From: Pseudomonadota bacterium
GTDB taxonomy: Bacteria; Pseudomonadota; Gammaproteobacteria; Burkholderiales; SCOH01
Reading direction: 5' to 3'
Length of the DNA stretch: 11,482 nt
Assembly: GCA_030917985.1 (NCBI GenBank)
Contig: JAUPTR010000234.1
Location: forward strand, 1-11,482
The translations under genes were made by a program, and so were the position numbers. Below, in pieces: positions 1 through 7,639 of the stretch; position 1 is the stretch's first letter; each line of letters opens with the position of its first letter. Below the pieces are notes generated by a model, which saw only the letters and a program-made list of their open reading frames with translations, did no database searches and was not told the DNA's origin.

Positions 1-14
1 GGCAGGAGGATGTG

Positions 15-1307
15 ATGGCGAATCTGGCGGAATTTGAGCAATATCTTGATCACCTGTGCGAGGTACTGCGCCGGGTTGAACGAAGCACTGGATTGAAGGA
101 CTACTGTCGAGGGCTGATGCTGCCGATTGCCCGTAAGAGCGTCGAACCACTGGCGGCCTGCTCCGATCCGCTGCATGTCGCGGCAAAGCACCAATCGATG
201 CACCATTTTGTCGCCAAGTCCGAGTGGTCGGACGCCGCTGTCATGGGGCGCGTGCGCGATTGGGTGGTTCCAACACTGGGGCTCGAAAACGGCTGTTACT
301 GGATCATCGACGACACGGGGTTTCCGAAGAAAGGGAAGCACTCGGTTGGCGTTGCCCGGCAGTACTGCGGGCAACTGGGCAAACAGGATAACTGCCAGGT
401 GGCGGTCAGTTTGTCGCTGGCGAGCGAGCAAGGCAGCGTTCCCATTGCGTACCAACTCTACCTTCCCAAGGATTGGGCGGCCGATCCGGCGCGACGCAAG
501 ACGGCCGGCGTTCCGGCGGACATTGCCTTCGCCACCAAGCATGAAATCGCCTTGGCGCAAATGCGTCAGGCGATTGCTTGCGGCGTGCAACCGGGTGTGG
601 TATTGGCGGACGCCGGGTATGGGGATGAAACAGCCTTTCGCGACGGCATCACGGACTTGGGTATGCTTTACGCAGTCGGCATCCGACCCGCAACCACGGT
701 TTGGGCGCCGGGGACGGCACCGCTGCCACCCAAACCCTGGGTTGGTCGCGGTATTCGACCGACCCGACTGCGTCGGGAGCCGGGTCACGAACCCATTGCC
801 GTGAAGGCGCTGGCGATGGCTTTGCCGCCAGAGGCGTACGGCTCGGTCACTTGGCGGGAAGGCACCAACAACCACCTGACGTCCCGTTTCGCCGCGTTGC
901 GCGTCCGTCCTGCACACCGGGATTACCTTGGCACCGAGATGCGCCCGGAGGAGTGGCTGCTGATCGAATGGCCCGACGGAGAAGCCGAGCCGACCAAGTA
1001 TTTTCTTTCGACGGCCCCGGCCGACGCCACGACGGAGCAACTGGTCTTCGTCACCAAGATGCGCTGGCGCATTGAGCGGGACTACCAGGAGCTCAAGCAG
1101 GAGTTCGGTCTTTCCCATTACGAGGGCCGAGGCTGGCTGGGGTTCCATCATCACGCCACCCTGTGTATCGCCGCCTACGGTTATCTTGTTGCTCAGCGCC
1201 TCAAACACGGAGGCTCCAAAAAAAACTTCGCTCAACCAGAAGCGTCTGCCTTACCCAACGATTACGTCCCTCGCGGCCGGCGGACGAGCGCAGCGCCATG
1301 TGCCTGA
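15..1307 (+). CDS. IS701-family DDE transposase, C-terminus frameshifted
   Basis: This is a cut-and-paste transposase acting on the ends of the surrounding IS. Recognisable blocks are IDDTGFPKKGKHSVGVARQY with the acidic pair D99/D100 (numbered from the ATG at 15), VLADAGYGD with D199, and WRIERDYQELKQEFGL near E354, together matching the DDE core of the IS701 family. AGGAGG at 4-9 favours the ATG at 15 over the in-frame GTG at 12, which is too close to it. The frame runs to a TGA at 1305-1307 and ends in a non-family tail (TSAAPCA). A family-like end (RAQRHVPDSISTLR ... RCPCC) lies in another frame just downstream. The break most likely falls at about 1272-1290, since LPNDYVPRG before it still looks genuine. 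An A8 run at 1218-1225 is an alternative site. The result is probably an inactivated or C-terminally altered protein, unless it is a sequencing error. Confidence 0.85.
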   Translation: MANLAEFEQYLDHLCEVLRRVERSTGLKDYCRGLMLPIARKSVEPLAACSDPLHVAAKHQSMHHFVAKSEWSDAAVMGRVRDWVVPTLGLENGCYWIIDDTGFPKKGKHSVGVARQYCGQLGKQDNCQVAVSLSLASEQGSVPIAYQLYLPKDWAADPARRKTAGVPADIAFATKHEIALAQMRQAIACGVQPGVVLADAGYGDETAFRDGITDLGMLYAVGIRPATTVWAPGTAPLPPKPWVGRGIRPTRLRREPGHEPIAVKALAMALPPEAYGSVTWREGTNNHLTSRFAALRVRPAHRDYLGTEMRPEEWLLIEWPDGEAEPTKYFLSTAPADATTEQLVFVTKMRWRIERDYQELKQEFGLSHYEGRGWLGFHHHATLCIAAYGYLVAQRLKHGGSKKNFAQPEASALPNDYVPRGRRTSAAPCA

Positions 1308-1401
1308 CTCGATTTCAACCTTGCGCATCCTCATTGCTCAAGCCATCATCAGCAGGTTCCGTCGATGCCCCTGTTGCGGCGGAGGTAGTCATGGAATTTG
1401 A
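1288..1401 (+). pseudogene. Out-of-frame C-terminal end of the IS701-family transposase
   Basis: Read one base out of phase with the main transposase frame, this stretch encodes RAQRHVPDSISTLR, then a hydrophobic helix-like part, then FRRCPCCGGGSHGI and a TGA at 1399-1401. The RHVPxSIxTLR block and the RCPCC ending are what I expect at the end of IS701-type transposases. Joining it to the upstream frame would give a protein of about 461 residues. One extra base, or two missing bases, in the GC-rich stretch around 1272-1290 would explain the break. The stop codon lies only about 10 bases before the predicted IS end, the compact layout typical of an IS. Confidence 0.65.
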
Positions 1402-1411
1402 CACAGTAAGA
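1396..1411. repeat. Candidate right terminal inverted repeat of the IS
   Basis: ATTTGACACAGTAAGA lies directly after the out-of-frame transposase end and directly before CTAG. It resembles terminal sequences of IS701-type elements from memory. Its partner would be upstream of the window, so the repeat is inferred, not seen. Confidence 0.55.
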
Positions 1412-1415
1412 CTAG
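1412..1415. other. Candidate 4-bp target-site duplication (CTAG)
   Basis: CTAG matches the YTAR target preference of IS701-family elements and abuts the proposed IS end. Only this copy is visible. The bases 1412-1414 read TAG on the minus strand and form the stop codon of the neighbouring small gene, so the insertion appears to have occurred exactly at that stop codon. Confidence 0.5.
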
Positions 1416-1555
1416 GCAAGCAGTGTATTAAAATCAAGCATCGTGGCCAGCATGCCAAGCACGAACAAGCCCGTCAACACCCGATCCAGCAAACCTCGGG
1501 ATGCTTCGGGCGCAGCCGGTAAATCTTCGTTCACCACAGTATCCTGCATCAGCAT
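1412..1555 (-). CDS. Small putative membrane protein, 47 residues, unknown function
   Basis: A short open frame starts at ATG 1555-1553 and ends at TAG in the CTAG beside the IS. It follows a strong GGAGGAGGG ribosome binding site at about 1560-1568, 4 bases upstream of the ATG. A second in-frame ATG is at 1549. The product begins MLMQDTVVNEDLPAAPEASR, a polar and acidic N-terminus, and continues with a hydrophobic stretch of about 20 residues (LLDRVLTGLFVLGMLATML) that could be one membrane helix, then DFNTLLA. I do not recognise a family. If CTAG is the original target sequence, the stop was there before the IS inserted, so the frame is intact and not truncated; anything further downstream in the same transcript is now separated from it by the IS. 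A matching promoter at 1615-1643 supports expression. Confidence 0.5.
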   Translation of the reverse strand: MLMQDTVVNEDLPAAPEASRGLLDRVLTGLFVLGMLATMLDFNTLLA

Positions 1556-1614
1556 TTTGCCCTCCTCCAATTGATCCGGCGATATTTTTCTCGAGGCAAT
1601 CCTGTTTCACCCGA

Positions 1615-1643
1615 AAAATACGCTTTTGTCATTTTACAGTCAA
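1615..1643 (-). promoter_or_regulatory. Sigma70-type promoter for the small minus-strand gene
   Basis: On the minus strand TTGACT (1643-1638) and TATTTT (1620-1615) are separated by exactly 17 bases. They match the -35 and -10 consensus at 5 of 6 and 4 of 6 positions. A start site near 1608 would leave a leader of about 53 bases before the ATG at 1555. Confidence 0.55.
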
Positions 1644-1668
1644 CAATATGCGTGCCATCGGCATATTG
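1644..1668. promoter_or_regulatory. Perfect 8-bp inverted repeat beside the -35 box (possible operator)
   Basis: CAATATGC (1644-1651) and GCATATTG (1661-1668) are perfect inverted copies with a 9-base spacer. The site abuts the -35 box of the minus-strand promoter on its upstream side, a position typical of activator sites, and lies in the shared region upstream of the kinase gene. Lack of a T tract argues against a terminator. The binding protein is unknown. Confidence 0.4.
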
Positions 1669-1729
1669 GGCCATGTTCCGGCATACATCAGCAGGGTATC
1701 CCGATCGCCCCTGAAACAACAGCCAATCC

Positions 1730-1757
1730 TTCCTATCGTCGAGAGGCGATCTATAGT
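1730..1757 (+). promoter_or_regulatory. Weak candidate promoter for the kinase-phosphodiesterase operon
   Basis: TATAGT at 1752-1757 matches the -10 consensus at 5 of 6 positions. The best upstream hexamer at suitable spacing is TTCCTA at 1730-1735 with a 16-base spacer, only 3 of 6 matches. Transcription would start about 40 bases before the start codon. Another sigma factor or an activator is possible. Confidence 0.25.
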
Positions 1758-1805
1758 GTAGGGAGGACTCAAAACACAGGCAGTTTCATTACAGGAGGGG
1801 TTTGA

Positions 1806-4800
1806 TTGTCAGGGGAAATGTCTCGACAAACGCTGCAGCAGGAACTGGCCACAACCAAAGCCAGGCTTCAGGAGCTTGAAGCTCGTGCCCGGCAATACGA
1901 TGTTACTTTGCAAACGCTTGCTGCCGGTGTGATCGTGCATGGTCCGGATGGCAAGATCCGCTCGGCCAATCAGCAGGCACGAACAACCCTTGGACTGGAT
2001 CAAACCGACCCGGCGCCACAATGGGAATTGCGCGACGCCAGCGGCAAGCAGTTGGCGCGGGAAGAATTCCCCGCCAACGTAGCCTTGCGCAGCAAGCAAG
2101 CCATCAACAATTGCGAAATCGAGGTTTATCGACACGACCTGGGCCGCAGCAAGTGGTTTAGCACCAATGCGGCCCCCGTGCTCAACGCGCAAGGCGAAAT
2201 TGAAGAGGTAGTTGTTACGTTCATCGATATCAGCCAAACGCGAGCGGCGGTGAATGCGCTGAAAATCAGCGAGCACCGCTTTCGCAGTATCCTCGACAAT
2301 GCGCACAATATCGCCGTTCAAGGTTATGACCAGCAACGTCGAGTGATCTACTGGAACCAGGCCAGCGAATCTTTCTATGGCTATCCAAACATCGAGGCCG
2401 TCGGGCAAAAAATAGAAGAACTGCTGCTCCCCATAGCAGATCGTGCGGAGTTTATTGAAAACTTCGACGAGATGCTGAAACATGACACGCCCCCTGCCCC
2501 TTGCGAATATGTAGCGACCCGTAAAGACGGCAGTCATATCGACATTTACTCGAACCAAGTGTTGATCCATTTGCCGGATGGCAGCCGAGAGATGTACTGC
2601 ATTGATCTCGATCTGACCGAAACCAGGGATCTGGAGCAAGAGCTGGCGCGCTACTACAGCCGCTTCAGGGCGATTTCGGAGACATCGGCGCTGGGTGTAT
2701 TTGCGACAGATTCACGGGGCCAGATCAGCTACGCCAATGTCAACTTCCAGAAACTGGTAAACCGTGCGGCCAGCGAACTGCTGGATAAGCCATGGTTGGC
2801 GCTGGTGCATAAAGCCAATCAGCATTTTGCCGAGTCCAGCTGGCAACAGGCCAAAGATGGCATGAATACGCTGACACTGGAACTGAGCATGACAGCCGGA
2901 GACACCGTACGCTGGTTGCGCCTGAACGGCGCACCATTGCGCGATGGCCGTGACTCCGGTGGCTATGTCATGACAGTAGAAGATATCTCCCAGCGCAAAG
3001 AGATGGAAAAAGCCATTCGTGAAAGCGAAGAAAAATTCTCGCGGGTATATCAAACACTGCCGGATGCGCTGGTGATCACCAATCTCGCAAATGGTGAAAT
3101 TCTTGATGTGAACCGTCAGTGGGAGCTGGTTACGGGCTATTCCCCCGCGGAAAGCATCGGCAACACCACCTTTGCCCTCAACATATGGGCTAACCCGGAA
3201 GATCGTGCAAGCGTGGTTGCAGACATCCGCGCCGGGCGCGAAGTCCGCATGCGCGAGTTTCTGGCACGCACCAAACACGGCATGCTGACCTGGTGCGAAT
3301 ATTCGGCCGTGCCCATCGAACTGGGCGGCGAACAACTGTTGATTTCGGTGCTGCGCGACATCACTGATCGCTGGACCATAGCCACAGCGCTGCGCGATAG
3401 TGAGGAAAAATTCTCCAAAGCCTTCCACCTGATGCCCGATCTGGTGGTGTTCACCGATTACGAAACCGGCCGCTATCTGGACATGAACGATCAGCTGCTG
3501 CCGCTACTGGGCATTTCTCGTGAAGAAGCACTGGGCAAAACCTCGGAAGAGCTGGACATCTGGGCCGATACGGCACAACGCGATTTGGTGATCGAAACAT
3601 TATCCGAATTCAGCGAAGTCCGGCTGCTTGAGGTGCAGCTGCGGCGCAAGGATCAACAGCTTATCTGGTGCGAATACTCGGCCATCCCCTGCGAATTGGG
3701 TGGCAAGCGCATGCTGATGTCGATTGTGCGCGACATCACCGACCGGAAATCAATTGCACAGGCATTACACGACAGCGAACAGAAATTTGCCACCGTTTAC
3801 CAGATGCTGCCGGATGCCCTGGGTATCACAGACCTGCAAACCGGGCTGATTATTGATGCCAATAAGGCCTGGCTGGAAATGACCGGCTGGGGGCCGGACG
3901 AATGTATCGGCAAACGCACCAAGGACCTGGGGGTATGGGCCAATCCGCAAGATCGCAAACAGCTGATTGCGAATCTGAAGAAAAACAGGCTGGTGACCCA
4001 CCGAGAATTCCTGATCCGCAAGAAAGACGGCACGGTATCGTGGAGCGAAATTTCCGGGGTCATCGCCACCCTTTCAGGGCGCCAGGTATTGATCTGGGTG
4101 CTGCGCGACATCCATGCCCGCTGGGAAATCGCCCAAGCGCTACGACACAGCGAAGAAAAGCTGTCGAAGGCATTCCATTTATTGCCGGACACACTGATGT
4201 TGTCGGACCTGGCCACAGGTGCAATTGTTGATCTGAACGAGCGATGGGACGAAATCACCGGCATGCACCGCCAGCGGGCTATCGGTTATAGCCTGATTGA
4301 GCTGGGCCTGATCGTACACCCGGAAGAATGGCAAATCATCAATGAACGTCTCAATGAAAACAATGAGGTCCGCAACCAGATCCTCAAATTGCGGCGCAAG
4401 GACGAGCAGATTGTCGAAGTCGAATATTCCGGTGTGCCGATTGAGGTTCAAGGGCAAAAAGTGGCCATGGGCATCCTGCGGGACGTGACAGAAAAACAAC
4501 AGATCGAACGTGAATTGCGTGATCTGAACGTCAACCTCGAATACCGCGTGCAAACCCGAACCGCTGAACTGGAAAGCGCCAACGCCGAACTACAGAGCAC
4601 GCTGCACACACTGCAGCTGGCGCAGAACGAACTGGTGCGTGCAGAACGACTGGCATCGCTTGGATCACTGGTGGCCGGAGTGGCACATGAATTGAACACA
4701 CCGATCGGCAATAGCGTCACAGTCGCCAGCACACTGCAGGAAAAAACCCGTGACTTCAAACGCGACATGGAATCCGGCACCCTGAAAAAATCCGGGCTGC

Positions 4801-5408
4801 TGGGTTATATCGACACCGCATCCACGGCATCAGACCTGCTGATGCGAAACCTGCAACAGGCCCGCGAACTGATCGCCAGCTTCAAACAGGTGGCGGTAGA
4901 TCAAACCAGCGAAAAACGCCGCCGCTTTGATCTCAAGGAAGTCATCGAAGAAGTGGTATCAACATTGCACCCGATGCTGAAAAAATCACCACACCAGATT
5001 CATCTGCAGCTGGAGGGTGGTATTCAGCTCGACAGTTTCCCTGGCCCTCTGGGGCAAGTGGTAACCAATCTGGTCAACAACGCCGTAATTCACGCATTCG
5101 ACACCCGGGCACAAGGTGATATCACCATCGAAGCCTACGCCGCAGGTGACGACATTGTGGAAATCCAGATCCAGGACAATGGCTCAGGCATACCGCAACA
5201 CCACCTGCCACGTATCTTCGACCCATTCTTTACCACCCGACTTGGCAAAGGCGGCAGCGGCCTGGGCCTGCACATTGTCTACAGCATTGTCACCCGCGTC
5301 CTGGGTGGCAGAATACACGTCAAGAGCCGCCCATCGGCAGGCACATTGTTTACCATCCAGATACCACTGGTCGCACCAGCAACTGCAAAACCGGAGATAA
5401 GCGAATGA
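1806..5408 (+). CDS. Seven-PAS cytoplasmic sensor histidine kinase
   Basis: This is a two-component sensor of 1200 residues that should autophosphorylate on histidine and pass phosphate to the receiver protein encoded next. A short N-terminal coiled coil (about 1-28) is followed by PAS domains starting near residues 28, 155, 285, 407, 532, 657 and 782, then a coiled coil (about 905-955). The phosphoacceptor is H961 in HELNTPIG. The ATPase domain has an N box (GQVVTNLVNNAVIHAF, 1083 on), DNGSGIP at 1124-1130, FDPFFTT near 1138 and GKGGSGLGL at 1147-1155, so it looks catalytically complete. I see no membrane segment or signal peptide, so it probably senses a cytoplasmic or diffusible cue; the ligand cannot be told from sequence. 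The TTG start at 1806 is chosen because AGGAGGGG at 1793-1800 is well spaced for it; the ATG at 1818 is the alternative. Its stop overlaps the next start as ATGA. The last four PAS domains are exact 125-residue units in an ABAB pattern. Confidence 0.93.
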   Translation: MSGEMSRQTLQQELATTKARLQELEARARQYDVTLQTLAAGVIVHGPDGKIRSANQQARTTLGLDQTDPAPQWELRDASGKQLAREEFPANVALRSKQAINNCEIEVYRHDLGRSKWFSTNAAPVLNAQGEIEEVVVTFIDISQTRAAVNALKISEHRFRSILDNAHNIAVQGYDQQRRVIYWNQASESFYGYPNIEAVGQKIEELLLPIADRAEFIENFDEMLKHDTPPAPCEYVATRKDGSHIDIYSNQVLIHLPDGSREMYCIDLDLTETRDLEQELARYYSRFRAISETSALGVFATDSRGQISYANVNFQKLVNRAASELLDKPWLALVHKANQHFAESSWQQAKDGMNTLTLELSMTAGDTVRWLRLNGAPLRDGRDSGGYVMTVEDISQRKEMEKAIRESEEKFSRVYQTLPDALVITNLANGEILDVNRQWELVTGYSPAESIGNTTFALNIWANPEDRASVVADIRAGREVRMREFLARTKHGMLTWCEYSAVPIELGGEQLLISVLRDITDRWTIATALRDSEEKFSKAFHLMPDLVVFTDYETGRYLDMNDQLLPLLGISREEALGKTSEELDIWADTAQRDLVIETLSEFSEVRLLEVQLRRKDQQLIWCEYSAIPCELGGKRMLMSIVRDITDRKSIAQALHDSEQKFATVYQMLPDALGITDLQTGLIIDANKAWLEMTGWGPDECIGKRTKDLGVWANPQDRKQLIANLKKNRLVTHREFLIRKKDGTVSWSEISGVIATLSGRQVLIWVLRDIHARWEIAQALRHSEEKLSKAFHLLPDTLMLSDLATGAIVDLNERWDEITGMHRQRAIGYSLIELGLIVHPEEWQIINERLNENNEVRNQILKLRRKDEQIVEVEYSGVPIEVQGQKVAMGILRDVTEKQQIERELRDLNVNLEYRVQTRTAELESANAELQSTLHTLQLAQNELVRAERLASLGSLVAGVAHELNTPIGNSVTVASTLQEKTRDFKRDMESGTLKKSGLLGYIDTASTASDLLMRNLQQARELIASFKQVAVDQTSEKRRRFDLKEVIEEVVSTLHPMLKKSPHQIHLQLEGGIQLDSFPGPLGQVVTNLVNNAVIHAFDTRAQGDITIEAYAAGDDIVEIQIQDNGSGIPQHHLPRIFDPFFTTRLGKGGSGLGLHIVYSIVTRVLGGRIHVKSRPSAGTLFTIQIPLVAPATAKPEISE
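3024..4523 (+). repeat. Four in-frame 375-bp PAS-encoding repeats (ABAB)
   Basis: The conserved Ser-Glu start of each PAS module falls at 3024, 3399, 3774 and 4149, exactly 375 bases (125 codons) apart. The unit boundary motif LRD, just before Ser-Glu, recurs as LRDLN at the end of the fourth unit. Units 1 and 3 share VYQxLPDAL, WANPxDR and REFLxRxKxG. Units 2 and 4 share SKAFHLxPD and LRRKDxQ. This suggests that a two-PAS block of 750 bases was duplicated. The copies are diverged, so this is an old duplication visible mainly at protein level. Confidence 0.8.
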
Positions 5409-7633
5409 GCATCAGCAATCATCACGACGATGATGCCTTGCAATTTGTAGACGAAGATTTTTCGATTACCGAAAAACAGGGCATGGGCAAGGACTGGCCG
5501 GTGTTGATCGTCGACGATGACCCGGACGTTCACTCAGCCACCACATTCGCACTGCGCGACATCACCATACTTGGGCGTGGCATTGAGTTCCTGCACGCCT
5601 ATTCCGGCGCAGAGGCACGACAACTTTTGCAGCTGCGCAAGGATATCGCACTGATCTTTCTAGATGTGGTAATGGAGAAAGAGAACACCGGACTGGAAAT
5701 GGTCAAGGTGATCCGTGAAGAGTTCGGTATGCTGGAAGTACGGATTGTGTTGCGAACTGGCCAGCCCGGTTACGCCCCGGAACTCCAGGCTATCCGCGAC
5801 TATGACATCAACGACTATAAAACCAAATCCGAGCTGACGCTGACGCGCCTGGTGACCACTCTCACCACCGCCATTCGCTCATACGACCAACTGGCCACCA
5901 TTTCCGCCAGCCGCCGCGGCTTGCGCATGATTGTTGATTCGGCAACCGACCTGTTTGGACGGCGAGGGCTGGAAAACTTTGCTGCCGGCGTGCTGACACA
6001 GATTTCGGCGCTGGTACGCCTGTCTCCCGAAGGATTGATCGCGGCCAAGGCCGAAACCGCACCGCATCATACACATGTGGATGACGAACCGGTGATTGTC
6101 GGTGCAGCGGGCAAATTCCGTGACTGGATCAATCACCCTCTGCACGATCTGCAAGACAAGAAAATTGCCAACGCACTGCGCCAATGCCTGGAACAGCGTC
6201 GCAACATCATCGACGAAAGCTGCACCACACTGTTTTTCAGCACCAGTGCAGAGCGCGATATTGCCGTTTACCTCAACACAGGAGAACCACTGACGGCAAT
6301 GGATACCCAGATGCTCGAGGTGTTCTGCACCAATATCGCAATCGGTTTTGAAAACGTTGACCTGTTCCAGCAACTGAATGCCTACGCCTTCAGCGACCTG
6401 CTCTGCAACATCCCCAACCGTACCCGTCTGCTGCAGATCATTGCCGAGCAACGCCAGACAGGGTCAGCCGGCTGGACGATTGCCTTGGTAGACGTTGATC
6501 ATTTCTCAGAAATCAACGATGCCCTTGGCCATGAAAACGGCGACCGGCTGCTGCGTGCGGTGGCAGAACGACTGCGTGGCGGCCTGAACAAGGAAACCAT
6601 TCTGGCGCGGATTGCAGCCGACACCTTTGCCATTTTTGGCAAAAACGACCATATCGACCCGCTGCAACTGCAGCACCTGTTCGATACGCCATTTGCCGTC
6701 AGCGAATATTTTCTGCGTGTGCGCGGCACCATCGGCCTGGCCACGCTGGATAACGGGCAGAACGAGCAAACCGCGCTGCAGCACGCGCATATTGCGCTGA
6801 ACCGCGCCAAAAACGATCTGCGTGGACGTTACTGCTACTACACCGCAGAAATGGAAACGGAAACGAAGAGCCGCCTGACGCTGTTGCATGACCTGCGCGC
6901 GGCAATCGAAGCGCAGGGGCTGGAACTGCACTTCCAGCCACAAATCGATTTGCACACTGGCAAGATTGTCGGCGCCGAAGCGCTGTTACGCTGGAACACG
7001 CCGCAAGGCATGATTCCGCCGGATCGCTTCATTCCGCTGGCGGAATACTCAGGTCTGATTATCGACCTGGGTGAATGGGTGCTGCGCTCTGCCTGCATCG
7101 AAGCAAAAAAATGGCATCAGAATGGATTCCCCGATCTGCGCATTGCCATCAATGTTTCAATGGTGCAGTTCCGCAGCCCATCCTTCGTGAAAATGGTAAA
7201 ACAGGCGCTGGAAGATATCGCCATCGACCCACATCTGGTGGAGCTGGAAATTACCGAATCAGTGGCAATGGAAGGCGCAATAGGCCTGGAAAACCTGCTG
7301 AATCAACTGAGAGGGCTGGGGGTGATGCTCGCCATCGACGACTTCGGTACCGGCTTCTCTTCGCTGTCTTACCTGCAACGACTGAACGTGGATCGACTGA
7401 AAATCGATCGCTCATTCGTGAATACGCTGGGTGCTGCCGATGCACAGACCAGCATCGCGGAAATGATTGTGCGACTGGGGCAAAACCTGAAACTGACGGT
7501 GATTGCTGAAGGCGTGGAGACCGAAGATCAGGCCCAGGCGCTGCGGCAACTGGGCTGCCAGGAGGCACAGGGTTTTCTCTACAGCAAGGCGTTGCCAGCC
7601 AGCCAGTTTTTCAACTGGCTAAAGGCACACTAG
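5405..7633 (+). CDS. Receiver-DUF3369-degenerate GGDEF-EAL cyclic-di-GMP phosphodiesterase
   Basis: This 742-residue cytoplasmic response regulator probably hydrolyses cyclic di-GMP under control of the kinase encoded just upstream. The receiver domain (about 31-150) has acidic residues D37-D39, phosphoacceptor D87 in FLDVVM, T117 and a lysine at 139 or 141. A DUF3369-type linker follows (about 165-325). In the GGDEF domain (about 330-480) the signature is replaced by AADTF at 404-408 and no RxxD inhibitory site is seen, so cyclase activity is unlikely. The EAL domain (about 490-742) keeps the expected metal and catalytic residues: E525 (EAL), N583, E615, D645/D646 (DDFGTGFS), K666 and E702. 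The start ATG overlaps the kinase stop (ATGA), which implies translational coupling. The degenerate GGDEF may serve as a GTP-binding or structural module, as known for other hybrid proteins; that role is inferred. Confidence 0.93.
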   Translation: MSISNHHDDDALQFVDEDFSITEKQGMGKDWPVLIVDDDPDVHSATTFALRDITILGRGIEFLHAYSGAEARQLLQLRKDIALIFLDVVMEKENTGLEMVKVIREEFGMLEVRIVLRTGQPGYAPELQAIRDYDINDYKTKSELTLTRLVTTLTTAIRSYDQLATISASRRGLRMIVDSATDLFGRRGLENFAAGVLTQISALVRLSPEGLIAAKAETAPHHTHVDDEPVIVGAAGKFRDWINHPLHDLQDKKIANALRQCLEQRRNIIDESCTTLFFSTSAERDIAVYLNTGEPLTAMDTQMLEVFCTNIAIGFENVDLFQQLNAYAFSDLLCNIPNRTRLLQIIAEQRQTGSAGWTIALVDVDHFSEINDALGHENGDRLLRAVAERLRGGLNKETILARIAADTFAIFGKNDHIDPLQLQHLFDTPFAVSEYFLRVRGTIGLATLDNGQNEQTALQHAHIALNRAKNDLRGRYCYYTAEMETETKSRLTLLHDLRAAIEAQGLELHFQPQIDLHTGKIVGAEALLRWNTPQGMIPPDRFIPLAEYSGLIIDLGEWVLRSACIEAKKWHQNGFPDLRIAINVSMVQFRSPSFVKMVKQALEDIAIDPHLVELEITESVAMEGAIGLENLLNQLRGLGVMLAIDDFGTGFSSLSYLQRLNVDRLKIDRSFVNTLGAADAQTSIAEMIVRLGQNLKLTVIAEGVETEDQAQALRQLGCQEAQGFLYSKALPASQFFNWLKAH

Positions 7634-7639
7634 CCGACT

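Larger units (their letters stand above)
1..1411 (+). mobile_element. IS701-family insertion sequence, right-hand part (left end outside window)
   Basis: The region consists of a DDE transposase gene of the IS701 type followed by a candidate right terminal repeat and then flanking DNA. The right boundary is placed at 1411 because the sequence just inside it, about 1396-1411 (ATTTGACACAGTAAGA), resembles IS701-family ends as I remember them, and the next four bases, 1412-1415, are CTAG, which fits the 4-bp YTAR target duplication known for this family. The left inverted repeat and the second CTAG copy would lie before position 1, so neither the repeat pairing nor the duplication can be confirmed here. 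The transposase frame is broken near its end, so this copy may not be self-mobile. Confidence 0.8.

Noticed and set aside
1218..1225. A8 run as a programmed frameshift site in the transposase
   Set aside because: The sequence after it in the original frame (LPNDYVPRG) still looks like a transposase, and the required shift is +1 rather than the common -1, so a later mutation or sequencing error is more likely.
1163..1522. Plus-strand open frame crossing the IS end
   Set aside because: It has no family features, overlaps the transposase and the IS boundary, and is best explained as an out-of-phase reading.
1501..1761. Plus-strand 86-codon open frame before the kinase
   Set aside because: It has no ribosome binding site, its composition is not protein-like, and it overlaps the better supported minus-strand gene and its promoter.
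1809..3428. Long minus-strand open frames opposite the kinase
   Set aside because: They lie opposite clear PAS-coding sequence and show no family motifs of their own.
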